DNA from: Mycolicibacterium flavescens
GTDB taxonomy: Bacteria; Actinomycetota; Actinomycetes; Mycobacteriales; Mycobacteriaceae
NCBI RefSeq assembly: GCF_001722335.1
Contig: NZ_MIHA01000005.1
Span: forward strand, 1 to 64,000
Reading direction: 5' to 3'
DNA: 64,000 bases
The notes below the pieces were generated by a model. It saw only the letters and a list, made by a program, of their open reading frames with translations. It searched no databases and was not told the DNA's origin. The position numbers and the translations under genes are program-made. This document shows, one piece after another, positions 18,765 to 29,809 of this stretch; position 1 is the stretch's first letter; every line of letters begins with the position of its first letter.

Positions 18765-20471
18765 ATGACCGCGCCCCAAACCCAGACTCGCAGACCTGCC
18801 GTGTTCACCGTCGACGACGATCCTGCGGTTTCGCGCGCCGTCGCGCGCGACCTGCGCCGCCACTACGGGGAGCGCTACCGCATCGTGCGCGCCGAATCGG
18901 GCGCCGACGCGCTGGCCACCCTCAAGGAACTGAAGCTGCGCGGCGACACCGTCGCGGTGTTCGTCGCCGACTACCGGATGCCGCAGATGAGCGGTATCGA
19001 GTTCCTCGAGAAGGCGATGGACTTCTTCCCGCTCGCCCGCCGGGTGCTGCTGACCGCCTACGCCGACACCCACGCGGCGATCGACGCCATCAACGTCGTC
19101 GACCTCGACCACTACCTGCTCAAGCCGTGGGACCCACCCGAGGAGAAGCTCTACCCGGTGCTCGACGGGCTGCTCGAGGAGTGGCGCGCGGTGGGCGACC
19201 GCGCGATGCCGTACACGAAGGTGATCGGCCACCGCTACAGCGACCGGTCGTGGGAGGTGCGGCAGTTCCTCGCCCGCAACGAGTACTCCTTCCGGTCCAT
19301 CGACGCCGAGAGCCAGAAGGGCCGTCAGCTGCTGGACGCGGCGGGCCTCGACGGCAGCAAGCTCCCGGTCGTCATCACCGAAAAGGGCGAGACGCTGGTC
19401 GAGCCCGAGGACGCCGAGTTGGCCTCGCTGCTCGGCCTGTCCACCGCACCGCAACTGGAGATGTACGACCTGGCGGTGATCGGCGGAGGTCCGGCGGGTC
19501 TGGCCGCAGCGGTGTACGGCGCGTCCGAGGGCCTCAAGACCGTGCTGATCGAGAAGGCCACCACCGGAGGGCAGGCGGGCCGCAGCTCGAAGATCGAGAA
19601 CTATCTCGGCTTCGAGAACGGGGTCAGCGGCTCCGCGCTCACCACGACCGCGCGCCGGCAGGCCGAGCGTTTCGGCGCCGAGGTGATCACCACCCGCGAG
19701 GCCGGTCGGCTCAAGGTCGGCGGCATCGGCGCCGCGCACACCATCTACCTGAACAAGAACGTCGCCATCGGGGCGCGCGCGGTCATCCTGGCCACCGGCG
19801 TGGACTACCGCGAACTCGAGGTGACCGGGTGCCGGCAGACCCCGACCGACCCCGACGAAGCCAACTTCGTCGGCCGCGGCGTCTACTACGGCGCCTCGGT
19901 CTCGGACAACAGCGAGTGCGCCGGCGAGGACGTCTACATCGTCGGCGGCGCGAACTCTGCCGGCCAGGCCGCGATGTACATGTCGCAGACCGCCAAGTCG
20001 GTGACCATGCTGATCCGCGGCCCGTCCATCGAAGCGGGCATGTCGCAGTACCTCGTCGACCGAATCCGCCGCACCCCCAACATCACGGTCCGCACCTGCA
20101 CCGAGGTCGTCGACACCATCGCCGACGGCGACCACCTGTCAGGGCTGGTCATCGTCGACAAGCAGACCGGCGCCGAGGAGGAGGTCTGCTGCGACCGGAT
20201 GTGCTGCTTCATCGGCGCGACCCCGCGCACCGACTGGCTCGAAGACGCGGGAATAGCCCGCGACGACCACGGTTTCATCCTGTCGGGACCGGATCTGCGC
20301 GAGAAGGTGGGATGGACCCTGGACCGTCCGCCGCATCACCTGGAGACCAGCGTCCCGGGCGTGTTCGTCGCCGGAGACGTGCGGTCGGCGTCGGCCAAGC
20401 GGGTCGCGGCCGCCGTCGGCGAAGGGTCGATGGCCGTGATGCTGGTGCACCGGTACCTCGCGGAAGCTTGA
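18765..20471 (+). CDS. Response regulator fused to TrxR-like flavoprotein (redox Cys pair missing)
   Basis: 568 residues from the ATG at 18765. Receiver domain 10-130, with the acidic pocket VDDDP (17-19), phospho-acceptor Asp69 (FVADYRMP) and the Lys of LLKPWD. A glutaredoxin-like region follows at about 150-225 without a CxxC. The C-terminal domain (about 232-560) has FAD motif [16 protein letters not shown](P) motif [15 protein letters not shown] and the FAD end [16 protein letters not shown]. Where thioredoxin reductases have CATC, this protein reads GASV, with only a single Cys several residues later, so it cannot use the normal dithiol mechanism. It is probably an NAD(P)H-dependent flavoprotein controlled by phosphorylation. 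The kinase gene follows 31 bases on. Confidence 0.9.
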
Positions 20472-20502
20472 TGCCGACAGCAGCCTAGGAAGGGAGCCCC
20501 TC

Positions 20503-21996
20503 ATGGGCGAGCAGTGCGTGCGCGACGAACTCCGGACGCTGTTCCTGTTCGAGAAGCTCAGCGACGAGCAACTCGACACGCTCTGCGCGGCCGGCAGCAT
20601 CGAGAGGTTCCCGGCCGGGCCGGTCGTCGTCGAGGGTGAGCCGGCGTCGTGTTTCTACGTGCTGATCGACGGCGAGCTGATCATGTCGAAGCGCTCCGGT
20701 GGCGTCGACATCCAGACCAACCGCACCTCGCAGCGCGGCGTCTACTTCGGCGCCTGGTCGGCGTACGTGCCCGGCGAGGAGCACATCTACGAGGCCTCGG
20801 TGCGGCTGACCAAACCGTCGCGGTGCTTCGTGCTCGACTCGGCCGCGTTCGCCCGGTTCATGCAGACCGAGTTCCCGATGGCGGTGCATCTGCTTGAGGG
20901 ACACCGCGTCGGCGGGCGCCGGCAGAACCAGATCATCGGCCAGCGCGAGAAGCTGCTGGCGCTGGGCACCATCACCGCCGGCCTGACCCATCAGCTGAAC
21001 AACCCGGCGGCGGCCACCGCCCGCGCGGTCGCCGATCTGCGCGAGACCGTCGGCAAGATGCGGCACAAGCTTTCGATGCTGGCCGACGGGCAGTTCAGCC
21101 CCCAGGCTCTGTGCGTGCTGGTGCGCATCCAGGACGACGTGGCCGAGCAGGTCGCCAAGAACCGCGACGTCGAACTGTCGGCGCTGGAGGCCTCCGACCG
21201 TGAGGACGCGATCGGCGACTGGCTCGAGGCGCACGACATCACCGGCGCCTGGGACTACGCCCCGACGTTCGTGGAGGCCGGGCTCGACACCGACTGGCTC
21301 GAGCGGGTTCTGGCCTCCGTCGAGGAGGTGGATGCGACGGCGTCGCTGCAGGCGGCGGTCGGGTGGCTGAAGTACACCATCGACAACGAACTGCGGATGA
21401 ACGAGATCGCCGAGGCCAGCAAGCGGATCTCCGCGTTGCTCGCGGGCGCCAAGCAGTACTCGCAGATGGACCGCGGCGCCTACCAGAGCGCCGATGTCCA
21501 CGAGCTGCTGCGCAGCACGATCATGATGTTCGGCGACCAGATCGGCATCGAAGGCAAGGGCCGGCCGGTCACCGTGGTCAAGGAGATGGACAAGACACTG
21601 CCCGAATTGCATTGCTATCCGGGCGATCTGAACCAGGTGTGGACCAACCTCATCGACAACGCGATCCAGGCGATGGACGGCAACGGCACGCTGACGATCC
21701 GCACGGCGCGCGAGAACGACCAGATGATCCGCGTCGAGATCTGCGACGACGGACCCGGTATCCCCGAGGACATCATCGACCGGATCTTCACGCCGTTCTT
21801 CACCACCAAACCGTTCGGTCAGGGCACCGGCCTGGGCCTGGATCTGGCGTGGCGGATCGTCGTGGAGAAGCACGGTGGCACGCTGACGGTGCAGTCGCAG
21901 CCCGGCGACACCCGCTTCGTCGTGTGCCTGCCGCTGATGGCGCCTGCACCGGTGGTCCCGACCCCCGGCGAACTGTCCGCCGCCGGTACGGAATAG
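20503..21996 (+). CDS. Sensor histidine kinase with N-terminal cyclic-nucleotide-binding-like domain
   Basis: 497 residues; AAGGGAG precedes the ATG. Residues about 8-125 have the cNMP-binding beta roll (FEKLSDEQLDTLCAAGSIERF, VVVEGEPASCFYVLIDGEL), but the phosphate cassette reads YFGAWSAYVPGEEHIYEAS without the usual Arg, so nucleotide binding is doubtful. The phospho-acceptor is in LGTITAGLTHQLNNPAA (His about 163). A coiled helical region follows, then the HATPase_c with DLNQVWTNLIDNAIQAM (N box), CDDGPGIP, FTPFFTTKPFGQGTGLGL. There are no membrane helices, so it is a cytosolic sensor. The partner is the receiver-TrxR fusion just upstream. Confidence 0.92.
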   Translation: MGEQCVRDELRTLFLFEKLSDEQLDTLCAAGSIERFPAGPVVVEGEPASCFYVLIDGELIMSKRSGGVDIQTNRTSQRGVYFGAWSAYVPGEEHIYEASVRLTKPSRCFVLDSAAFARFMQTEFPMAVHLLEGHRVGGRRQNQIIGQREKLLALGTITAGLTHQLNNPAAATARAVADLRETVGKMRHKLSMLADGQFSPQALCVLVRIQDDVAEQVAKNRDVELSALEASDREDAIGDWLEAHDITGAWDYAPTFVEAGLDTDWLERVLASVEEVDATASLQAAVGWLKYTIDNELRMNEIAEASKRISALLAGAKQYSQMDRGAYQSADVHELLRSTIMMFGDQIGIEGKGRPVTVVKEMDKTLPELHCYPGDLNQVWTNLIDNAIQAMDGNGTLTIRTARENDQMIRVEICDDGPGIPEDIIDRIFTPFFTTKPFGQGTGLGLDLAWRIVVEKHGGTLTVQSQPGDTRFVVCLPLMAPAPVVPTPGELSAAGTE

Positions 21997-22025
21997 CCGG
22001 GTCAACGCATAGGGTTGAGCAGGTC

Positions 22026-22871
22026 ATGACCAAGCCCCAGCTCGGCACCTACGGCACCTTCGGCCACTACTCGATGTGGCAGCAGCTGCCGGCCGACCAG
22101 CTGCGCGCGATCGAGGACCTCGGCTACGGCGCGATCTGGGCCGGCGGCTCCCCGCCCGCGGACCTGTCGTGGGTCGAGCCGATCCTGGACGCGACGTCGA
22201 CCATCAAGCTGGCGACCGGCATCGTCAACATCTGGACCGCCGCCGCCGGACCGGTCAGCGAGTCCTTTCACCGCATCGACAAGGCCTTCCCGGGCCGCTT
22301 CCTGCTCGGTATCGGCGTCGGCCACCCCGAGGCGCAGACCGAGTACAAGAAGCCCTACGACGCGCTCACCGAGTACCTCGACAAGCTCGACGAGTACGGC
22401 GTCCCGCAGGACCGACGGGTGGTCGCCGCGTTGGGGCCGCGGGTGCTCAAACTCTCGGCCGACCGCGCCGCGGGCCCGCACCCGTACCTGACCACACCCG
22501 AGCACACCGCCGAAGCGCGCGAGCTGATCGGGCCCGACGCGTTCCTCGCGCCCGAGCACAAGGTGGTGCCGACCACCGACGCCGAGGCCGCCCGCGCGGT
22601 CGGCCGCAAGGCGCTCGGGATCTACCTGAACCTCACCAACTACCTGAACAACTGGAAGCGGCTCGGTTTCACCGACGACGAGATCGCCAAGCCGGGCGGT
22701 GACCGCCTCGTCGACGCCGTCGTCGCATATGGCACCGTCGACGACATCGCCGCACGACTCAAGCAGCACCTCGACGCGGGCGCCGACCACGTGCCCGTTC
22801 AGGTGCTCACCGCACCGGACAAGCTCTTGGACGCGCTGGCCGCGCTGGCGGGTCCGCTCGGCCTCAAGTGA
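22026..22871 (+). CDS. LLM-class (probable F420-dependent) oxidoreductase
   Basis: 281 residues, luciferase-like monooxygenase TIM barrel. The motifs match the F420 branch of mycobacteria (Rv3463-like): GYGAIWAGGSPPADL, KLATGIVNIWTA, FPGRFLLGIGVGHPE, AAGPHPYLTTPEHT. It would reduce or oxidise a small molecule with reduced coenzyme F420; the substrate is unknown. It lies 29 bases after the histidine kinase and 21 before its paralogue, so probably one transcript. It ends AALAGPLGLK, as does the next gene. Confidence 0.88.
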   Translation: MTKPQLGTYGTFGHYSMWQQLPADQLRAIEDLGYGAIWAGGSPPADLSWVEPILDATSTIKLATGIVNIWTAAAGPVSESFHRIDKAFPGRFLLGIGVGHPEAQTEYKKPYDALTEYLDKLDEYGVPQDRRVVAALGPRVLKLSADRAAGPHPYLTTPEHTAEARELIGPDAFLAPEHKVVPTTDAEAARAVGRKALGIYLNLTNYLNNWKRLGFTDDEIAKPGGDRLVDAVVAYGTVDDIAARLKQHLDAGADHVPVQVLTAPDKLLDALAALAGPLGLK

Positions 22872-22892
22872 CTTCACCACCGAAGGGATCGC

Positions 22893-23735
22893 ATGACTGA
22901 GCTCAAGCCCGACCTCGGCCGCTACGGCGTCTGGACGTTCGGCACCCCCACCCCCGAGCAGGCCGTCGAGATCGAGAAGCTCGGCTACGGCGCAGTGTGG
23001 ATCGGCGGATCACCGGCCGGCGACCTCAACTACGTCGAACCGATTCTGGAGGCCACCGAGAACCTTTCGGTCGCCACCGGCATCGTCAACGTGTGGACCG
23101 CCCCGGCCGAGGAGGTCGCCGAGGCGTATCACCGTGTCGAGGACGCCTACCCGGGACGGTTCCTGCTCGGCGTCGGGATCGGTCACCCCGAACACACCGA
23201 GGAGTACCGCAAGCCCTACGACGTGCTGGTCGAGTACCTCGACGCGCTCGACGCGAAGAAGGTGCCGACCAGCCGGCGGGTGTTGGCGGCGCTGGGGCCC
23301 AAGGTGTTGCAGCTGGCCGCCAGGCGCAGCGCGGGCGCGCACCCGTATCTGACCACGCCGCAGCACACCGGCGAGGCCCGAAACCTGCTCGGACCGACCG
23401 TGTTCATCGCCCCCGAACACAAAGTGGTGCTGGCCCGCGACGCCGAGGCGTCCCGCGAGATCGGCCGTAAGGCGGTCGACTTCTACCTGAACCTGTCGAA
23501 CTACCGGAACAGCTGGAAGCGGCTGGGGTTCACCGACGACGACCTCGCCAAGCCGGGCAGTGACCGGTTCGTCGACGCGGTCGTCGCCCACGGCACCCCC
23601 GAGGCGATCGCCGCGCGGCTCGAGGAGCATCACGAGGCCGGGGCCGACCATGTGACGATTCAGGTGCTCGGCGGGTGGGACGTGCTGCTGCCGACGCTGA
23701 AGGAGCTGGCCGGCCCGCTGGGCCTGAAGGGCTAG
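22893..23735 (+). CDS. LLM-class (probable F420-dependent) oxidoreductase, tandem paralogue
   Basis: 280 residues with AAGGGA before the ATG. It aligns end to end with the preceding protein (GYGAVWIGGSPAGDL, VATGIVNVWTA, YPGRFLLGVGIGHPE, SAGAHPYLTTPQHT), about two thirds identical by eye, so the pair arose by tandem duplication. The same TIM-barrel fold and cofactor are inferred. It is followed by the convergent unknown gene at 23757. Confidence 0.88.
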   Translation: MTELKPDLGRYGVWTFGTPTPEQAVEIEKLGYGAVWIGGSPAGDLNYVEPILEATENLSVATGIVNVWTAPAEEVAEAYHRVEDAYPGRFLLGVGIGHPEHTEEYRKPYDVLVEYLDALDAKKVPTSRRVLAALGPKVLQLAARRSAGAHPYLTTPQHTGEARNLLGPTVFIAPEHKVVLARDAEASREIGRKAVDFYLNLSNYRNSWKRLGFTDDDLAKPGSDRFVDAVVAHGTPEAIAARLEEHHEAGADHVTIQVLGGWDVLLPTLKELAGPLGLKG

Positions 23736-23756
23736 CGGTCGCCGTTTCGCCGCGGC

Positions 23757-24392
23757 TCACCCCAGCTGCTGCAACCGCTCATCGATGGACGTGGCCAGTC
23801 GTTCGTCGACGGTGAGTTCGAGGTAGACGGGCTCGAACGCGGCGGGAAGTCGGTCTTGCAGTGCCAGCCTCTGCAGGTTCTCCAACCGCAGCAGCACATC
23901 GTTGACGAAGCCGGCCATGTCCCGGACGAGGCCGTTGAGCAGCCGGATTGTGTCCGCCATGAGGTCGGCGGAATCCTTTGGCGGCAACCAGATTCGGCAC
24001 TCCTCGGCGTTCGAGAGCATCTGCTGGTAGCAGTCACCGAAGACGTGGGCCGCCGCGACGATGGCCGGGCCGTCCGCCCCGTCCTCGTTGTTGGGCGCAC
24101 CGAAAACTCCCGCGAACGCGGGGTCGGCGAGCAGGCTGACGAACTTGGCAAGCGCGTTCTCCGCATCGCACAGACGCTCCGATACGAACCACGCGACATC
24201 AGGGTCCGACAGCAGCACGCCCTCCGGCATCACGGGCGAGCCCAGTACCTGCCTGATCTTGCGCTCCTCCAGCGCCGCCCACCGATGGAACACCACCGAC
24301 GCGAACGCCGCCCACGACCAGCACACCGGTTTGTCCCTGATCATCGGTTCGACCAGGTCCAGTGTGGGAACGACGTCTGCGATCCGTTTCAT
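23757..24392 (-). CDS. Unknown 211-residue helical protein
   Basis: I do not recognise the family. The sequence is mostly helical with many Leu/Ala heptads (LCDAENALAKFVSLLAD, TIRLLNGLVRDMAGFVNDVLLRLENLQRLALQ). It has no signal peptide, no membrane helix and no obvious catalytic motif. A conserved-looking N-terminal part contains RDKPVCWSWAAFASVVFHRW. The ATG has a TAGCGT -10-like hexamer six bases upstream and no ribosome binding site, suggesting a leaderless transcript. It faces rmlB across 125 bases and converges with the LLM genes. Coding bias matches the neighbours. Confidence 0.6.
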   Translation of the reverse strand: MKRIADVVPTLDLVEPMIRDKPVCWSWAAFASVVFHRWAALEERKIRQVLGSPVMPEGVLLSDPDVAWFVSERLCDAENALAKFVSLLADPAFAGVFGAPNNEDGADGPAIVAAAHVFGDCYQQMLSNAEECRIWLPPKDSADLMADTIRLLNGLVRDMAGFVNDVLLRLENLQRLALQDRLPAAFEPVYLELTVDERLATSIDERLQQLG

Positions 24393-24394
24393 GA

Positions 24395-26109
<1,715 letters not shown>

Positions 26110-26132
26110 CCGAGCCGCGTAGCCGACGGGTC

Positions 26133-26173
26133 TTGCGTTCGGCCGCCGATGAATACTAGGATGTCCTAGTATT
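26133..26173 (+). promoter_or_regulatory. mmsA promoter with overlapping perfect palindrome
   Basis: TTGCGT (26133-26138), 18 bases, then TAGGAT (26157-26162) form a plausible -35/-10. The palindrome AATACTAGGA (26152-26161), TG, TCCTAGTATT (26164-26173) is perfect over 22 bases and covers the -10 and the expected transcription start. This is the layout of a repressor operator. The ATG of mmsA is 26 bases on. Confidence 0.65.
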
Positions 26174-26199
26174 TAGCCGTTCGGCAAGGGGCCACGATC

Positions 26200-27720
26200 A
26201 TGAGCACACAGATTCCGCACTTCATCAACGGGCAGCGCAGCACCGGATCGTCCACGCGCACTGCTGACGTTCTCAATCCCAACACCGGCGAGGCGCAGGC
26301 CCAGGTTCTGCTGGGCTCGGCCGCCGACGTCGACACCGCCGTCGCCGGCGCGGTGGAGGCGCAGAAGCAGTGGGCGGCCTGGAACCCGCAGCGCCGCGCC
26401 CGCGTGTTGATGAAGTTCATCGGCCTGGTCAACCAGAACGCGAACGAACTCGCCGAACTGCTGTCCCTCGAGCACGGCAAGACCCACGCCGACTCGCTCG
26501 GCGACATCCAGCGCGGCCTCGAGGTCATCGAGTTCAGCGTCGGGATCCCGCACCTGCTCAAGGGCGAGTACACCGAGGGCGCGGGCCCGGGCATCGACGT
26601 GTTCTCGCTGCGCCAGCCGCTCGGCGTGGTCGCCGGTATCACCCCGTTCAACTTCCCGGCGATGATCCCGCTGTGGAAGGCCGGCCCGGCGCTGGCGTGC
26701 GGAAACGCGTTCATCCTCAAGCCTTCCGAGCGCGACCCCTCGGTGCCGCTGCGGCTGGCCGAGCTGTTCATCGAGGCAGGCCTGCCGCCCGGTGTTTTCC
26801 AGGTCGTGCAGGGCGACAAGGAAGCCGTCGACGCGATCCTGCAGCACCCGGACATCCAGGCGGTCGGCTTCGTCGGCAGCTCGGACATCGCGCAGTACAT
26901 CTACGCCAACGCGACCGCCAACGGTAAGCGGGCCCAGTGCTTCGGCGGCGCCAAGAACCACATGATCGTGATGCCCGACGCCGACCTCGACCAGGCCGTC
27001 GACGCCCTGATCGGCGCCGGTTATGGCAGCGCCGGTGAGCGCTGCATGGCGATCAGCGTCGCGGTGCCGGTCGGCGAGGAGACCGCGGACCGCCTGCGCG
27101 CCCGCCTCGTCGAGCGGGTCAACGGCCTGCGCGTCGGGCACAGCCTGGACCCGAAGGCCGACTACGGCCCGCTGGTCACCGGCGCGGCGCTCGAGCGGGT
27201 CCGCGACTACATCCGCCAGGGTGTCGAGGCCGGCGCCGAAGCTGTGGTCGACGGCCGCGAACGCGCCAGCGACGACATGCAATTCGGCGATGCCAGCCTG
27301 GAGAAGGGCTTCTTCATCGGGCCGACGCTGTTCGACCATGTCACCACCGACATGTCGATCTACACCGACGAGATCTTCGGGCCGGTGCTGTGCATCGTGC
27401 GGGCCAAGGACTACGAAGAGGCGCTCGCGCTGCCCACCGAGCACGAGTACGGCAACGGCGTGGCGATCTTCACCCGCGACGGCGACGCCGCCCGCGACTT
27501 CGTGTCGCGCGTGCAGGTCGGCATGGTCGGCGTGAACGTGCCGATCCCGGTGCCGGTGGCCTACCACACCTTCGGCGGCTGGAAGCGGTCCGGCTTCGGT
27601 GACCTCAACCAGCACGGCCCGCACTCGATCCTGTTCTACACCAAGACCAAGACCGTCACGCAGCGCTGGCCGTCGGGCATCAAGGATGGCGCGGAGTTCG
27701 TCATCCCCACCATGAACTAG
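26200..27720 (+). CDS. mmsA: CoA-acylating methylmalonate-semialdehyde dehydrogenase
   Basis: 506 residues. ALDH superfamily with the MmsA-specific features: N-terminal HFINGQRSTGSS, PLGVVAGITPFNFPAMIPLW, the cofactor Lys in FILKPSERDPS, and the catalytic Cys282 in GSAGERCMAISVAVPVG. It oxidises (methyl)malonate semialdehyde to propionyl- or acetyl-CoA in valine and thymine breakdown, using NAD and CoA. First gene of the mmsA-fadE9-mmsB operon, as in M. tuberculosis Rv0753c-Rv0751c. The operator-like palindrome upstream suggests substrate-responsive repression. Confidence 0.94.
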   Translation: MSTQIPHFINGQRSTGSSTRTADVLNPNTGEAQAQVLLGSAADVDTAVAGAVEAQKQWAAWNPQRRARVLMKFIGLVNQNANELAELLSLEHGKTHADSLGDIQRGLEVIEFSVGIPHLLKGEYTEGAGPGIDVFSLRQPLGVVAGITPFNFPAMIPLWKAGPALACGNAFILKPSERDPSVPLRLAELFIEAGLPPGVFQVVQGDKEAVDAILQHPDIQAVGFVGSSDIAQYIYANATANGKRAQCFGGAKNHMIVMPDADLDQAVDALIGAGYGSAGERCMAISVAVPVGEETADRLRARLVERVNGLRVGHSLDPKADYGPLVTGAALERVRDYIRQGVEAGAEAVVDGRERASDDMQFGDASLEKGFFIGPTLFDHVTTDMSIYTDEIFGPVLCIVRAKDYEEALALPTEHEYGNGVAIFTRDGDAARDFVSRVQVGMVGVNVPIPVPVAYHTFGGWKRSGFGDLNQHGPHSILFYTKTKTVTQRWPSGIKDGAEFVIPTMN

Positions 27721-27736
27721 CGAGAACACAAGCACC

Positions 27737-28903
27737 ATGGACTATTTCGGGTTCGACGACGACGAACGTGTGATCGCCGAGACGGCGGCCGCGTTCGCCG
27801 AGAAACGCCTGGCGCCTTACGCGTTGGAGTGGGATGCCTCCCACCACTTCCCCACCGACGTGTTGCGTGAGGCCGCCGAACTCGGGATGGCCGCGGTGTA
27901 CTGCAACGAGGACGTCGGCGGCAGCGGGCTGCGCCGGCTCGACGGGGTGCGGATCTTCGAGCAGCTCGCCACCGCCGACCCCACGGTCGCTGCGTTCCTG
28001 TCGATCCACAACATGTGCACGTGGATGGTCGACACGTACGGCACCCCCGAACAGCGCAAGAGCCTGGTTCCGCGGCTGGCCTCGATGGAGCTGATCGCCA
28101 GCTACTGCCTCACCGAACCGGGCGCCGGCTCCGACGCCAGCGCCCTGCGCACCAGGGCGGTGCGTGACGGTGACCAGTACGTCCTCGACGGCGTCAAGCA
28201 GTTCATCTCCGGCGCCGGGGAGTCCGACGTCTACGTCGTGATGGCCCGCACCGGAGCCGAGGGGCCGCGGGGGATCTCGACGTTCATCGTCGAAAAGGAC
28301 ACGCCGGGGCTGAGTTTCGGAGCCGACGAAGCGAAGATGGGGTGGCGCGCGCAACCCACCGCGCAGGTGATCTTCGAGAACGTGCGGGTGCCCGCCGACG
28401 CGATGCTCGGCGGCGCCGACGGCGAGGGCACCGGCTTCGCGATCGCGATGAACGGGCTCAACGGCGGTCGGATCAACATCGCCGCGTGCTCGCTGGGCGG
28501 AGCGCAGGCGGCGTACGAGCAGGCCGCCGCCTACGTGCGCGACCGGGAGGCATTCGGGGGTTCGCTGCTCGACGAACCCACCATCCGGTTCACCCTCGCC
28601 GATATGGCCACCGCACTGGAGACGTCGCGAAACCTGTTGTGGCGGGCCGCCCGTGCGCTCGACGACAATCATCCGGACAAGGTCGAACTGTGCGCGATGG
28701 CCAAGCGCTACGTCACCGACGCCTGCTACACCGTCGCCGACCAGGCGCTGCAGCTGCACGGTGGCTACGGCTACCTCAACGAGTACGGCGTGGAGAAGAT
28801 CGTCCGCGATCTGCGGGTGCACCGGATCCTCGAGGGGACCAACGAAATCATGCGCGTGGTCATCGGGCGGTCACAGGCCGCCAAGGTCCGTGCGTCGGCT
28901 TAA
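27737..28903 (+). CDS. fadE9: Acyl-CoA dehydrogenase, probable isobutyryl-CoA dehydrogenase
   Basis: 388 residues, 16 bases after mmsA. Acyl-CoA dehydrogenase fold with FAD-binding YCLTEPGAGSDASALRTRA, the flavin loop FISGAGESDVYVVMARTG, and the end YGVEKIVRDLRVHRILEGTNEIM, whose Glu366 (EGTNE) is the expected catalytic base. Operon position between mmsA and mmsB supports isobutyryl-CoA (valine pathway) as substrate; the fold alone does not fix chain length. Confidence 0.88.
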   Translation: MDYFGFDDDERVIAETAAAFAEKRLAPYALEWDASHHFPTDVLREAAELGMAAVYCNEDVGGSGLRRLDGVRIFEQLATADPTVAAFLSIHNMCTWMVDTYGTPEQRKSLVPRLASMELIASYCLTEPGAGSDASALRTRAVRDGDQYVLDGVKQFISGAGESDVYVVMARTGAEGPRGISTFIVEKDTPGLSFGADEAKMGWRAQPTAQVIFENVRVPADAMLGGADGEGTGFAIAMNGLNGGRINIAACSLGGAQAAYEQAAAYVRDREAFGGSLLDEPTIRFTLADMATALETSRNLLWRAARALDDNHPDKVELCAMAKRYVTDACYTVADQALQLHGGYGYLNEYGVEKIVRDLRVHRILEGTNEIMRVVIGRSQAAKVRASA

Positions 28904-28930
28904 GGCTCAACGGCTTAGGAGAGGTCATCA

Positions 28931-29806
28931 ATGACGACGATCGCGTTTCTGGGGCTCGGCAACATGGGCGGCCCGATGGCGGCCAACCTGGTGGCTGCCG
29001 GGCAGTCGGTGCGGGCCTTCGACATCGTGCCCGCGCTGCGGGAGACGGCCGCCGGTAAGGGCGCGACGACGTTCGACACCGGCGCCGAAGCCGTCGCCGA
29101 GGCCGACGTCGTGATCACCTCGCTACCCAACGGCGACATCGTCAAGGCCTGCTACGCCGAGGTGCTGCCCGCCGCCAAACCCGACACGCTGTTCATCGAC
29201 ACCTCGACGATCTCGGTCGACGACGCGCGCACCATCAACGGCCAGGCCGCCGACCGCGGTTTCGCCCAGCTCGACGCGCCGGTCTCCGGCGGGGTCAAGG
29301 GTGCGACGGCGGGCACGCTGGCATTCATGGTGGGCGGCGACGAAGCCGCCGTCGAGCGGGCCCGACCGATCCTGGATCCGATGGCGGGCAAGATCATTCA
29401 CTGCGGCGCTTCGGGCACCGGACAGGCCGCCAAGCTGTGCAACAACATGGTGCTGGCCGTTCAGCAGATCGCGATCGGCGAGGCGTTCGTGCTGGCCGAG
29501 AAGCTCGGGTTGTCAGCGCAGTCGCTGTTCGACGTGATCACCGGCGCGACCGGCAACTGCTGGTCGGTGCACACGAATTGCCCGGTGCCCGGCCCGGTTC
29601 CGACGTCGCCGGCCAACAACGACTTCAAGCCGGGTTTCGCCACCGCGCTGATGAACAAGGACCTCGGGCTGGCGATGAACGCGGTCAAGTCCACCGGTGC
29701 CAACGCCCCGCTGGGCAGCCACGCCGCGCAGATTTACGCCGACTTCGCCGCCGACCACGCCGACAAGGACTTCAGCGCGGTCATCGAACTGCTGCGCCAG
29801 AGCTGA
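28931..29806 (+). CDS. mmsB: 3-hydroxyisobutyrate dehydrogenase
   Basis: 291 residues; TAGGAGAGG precedes the ATG. NAD motif FLGLGNMGGPMAANL, substrate-site DAPVSGGVKGATAGTLAFMVGG, and the catalytic Lys168 in GTGQAAKLCNNMVL. It converts 3-hydroxyisobutyrate to methylmalonate semialdehyde, which MmsA then uses. With fadE9 it gives three steps of valine catabolism; the enoyl-CoA hydratase and 3-hydroxyisobutyryl-CoA hydrolase are not in this window. Confidence 0.93.
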   Translation: MTTIAFLGLGNMGGPMAANLVAAGQSVRAFDIVPALRETAAGKGATTFDTGAEAVAEADVVITSLPNGDIVKACYAEVLPAAKPDTLFIDTSTISVDDARTINGQAADRGFAQLDAPVSGGVKGATAGTLAFMVGGDEAAVERARPILDPMAGKIIHCGASGTGQAAKLCNNMVLAVQQIAIGEAFVLAEKLGLSAQSLFDVITGATGNCWSVHTNCPVPGPVPTSPANNDFKPGFATALMNKDLGLAMNAVKSTGANAPLGSHAAQIYADFAADHADKDFSAVIELLRQS

Positions 29807-29809
29807 CCT

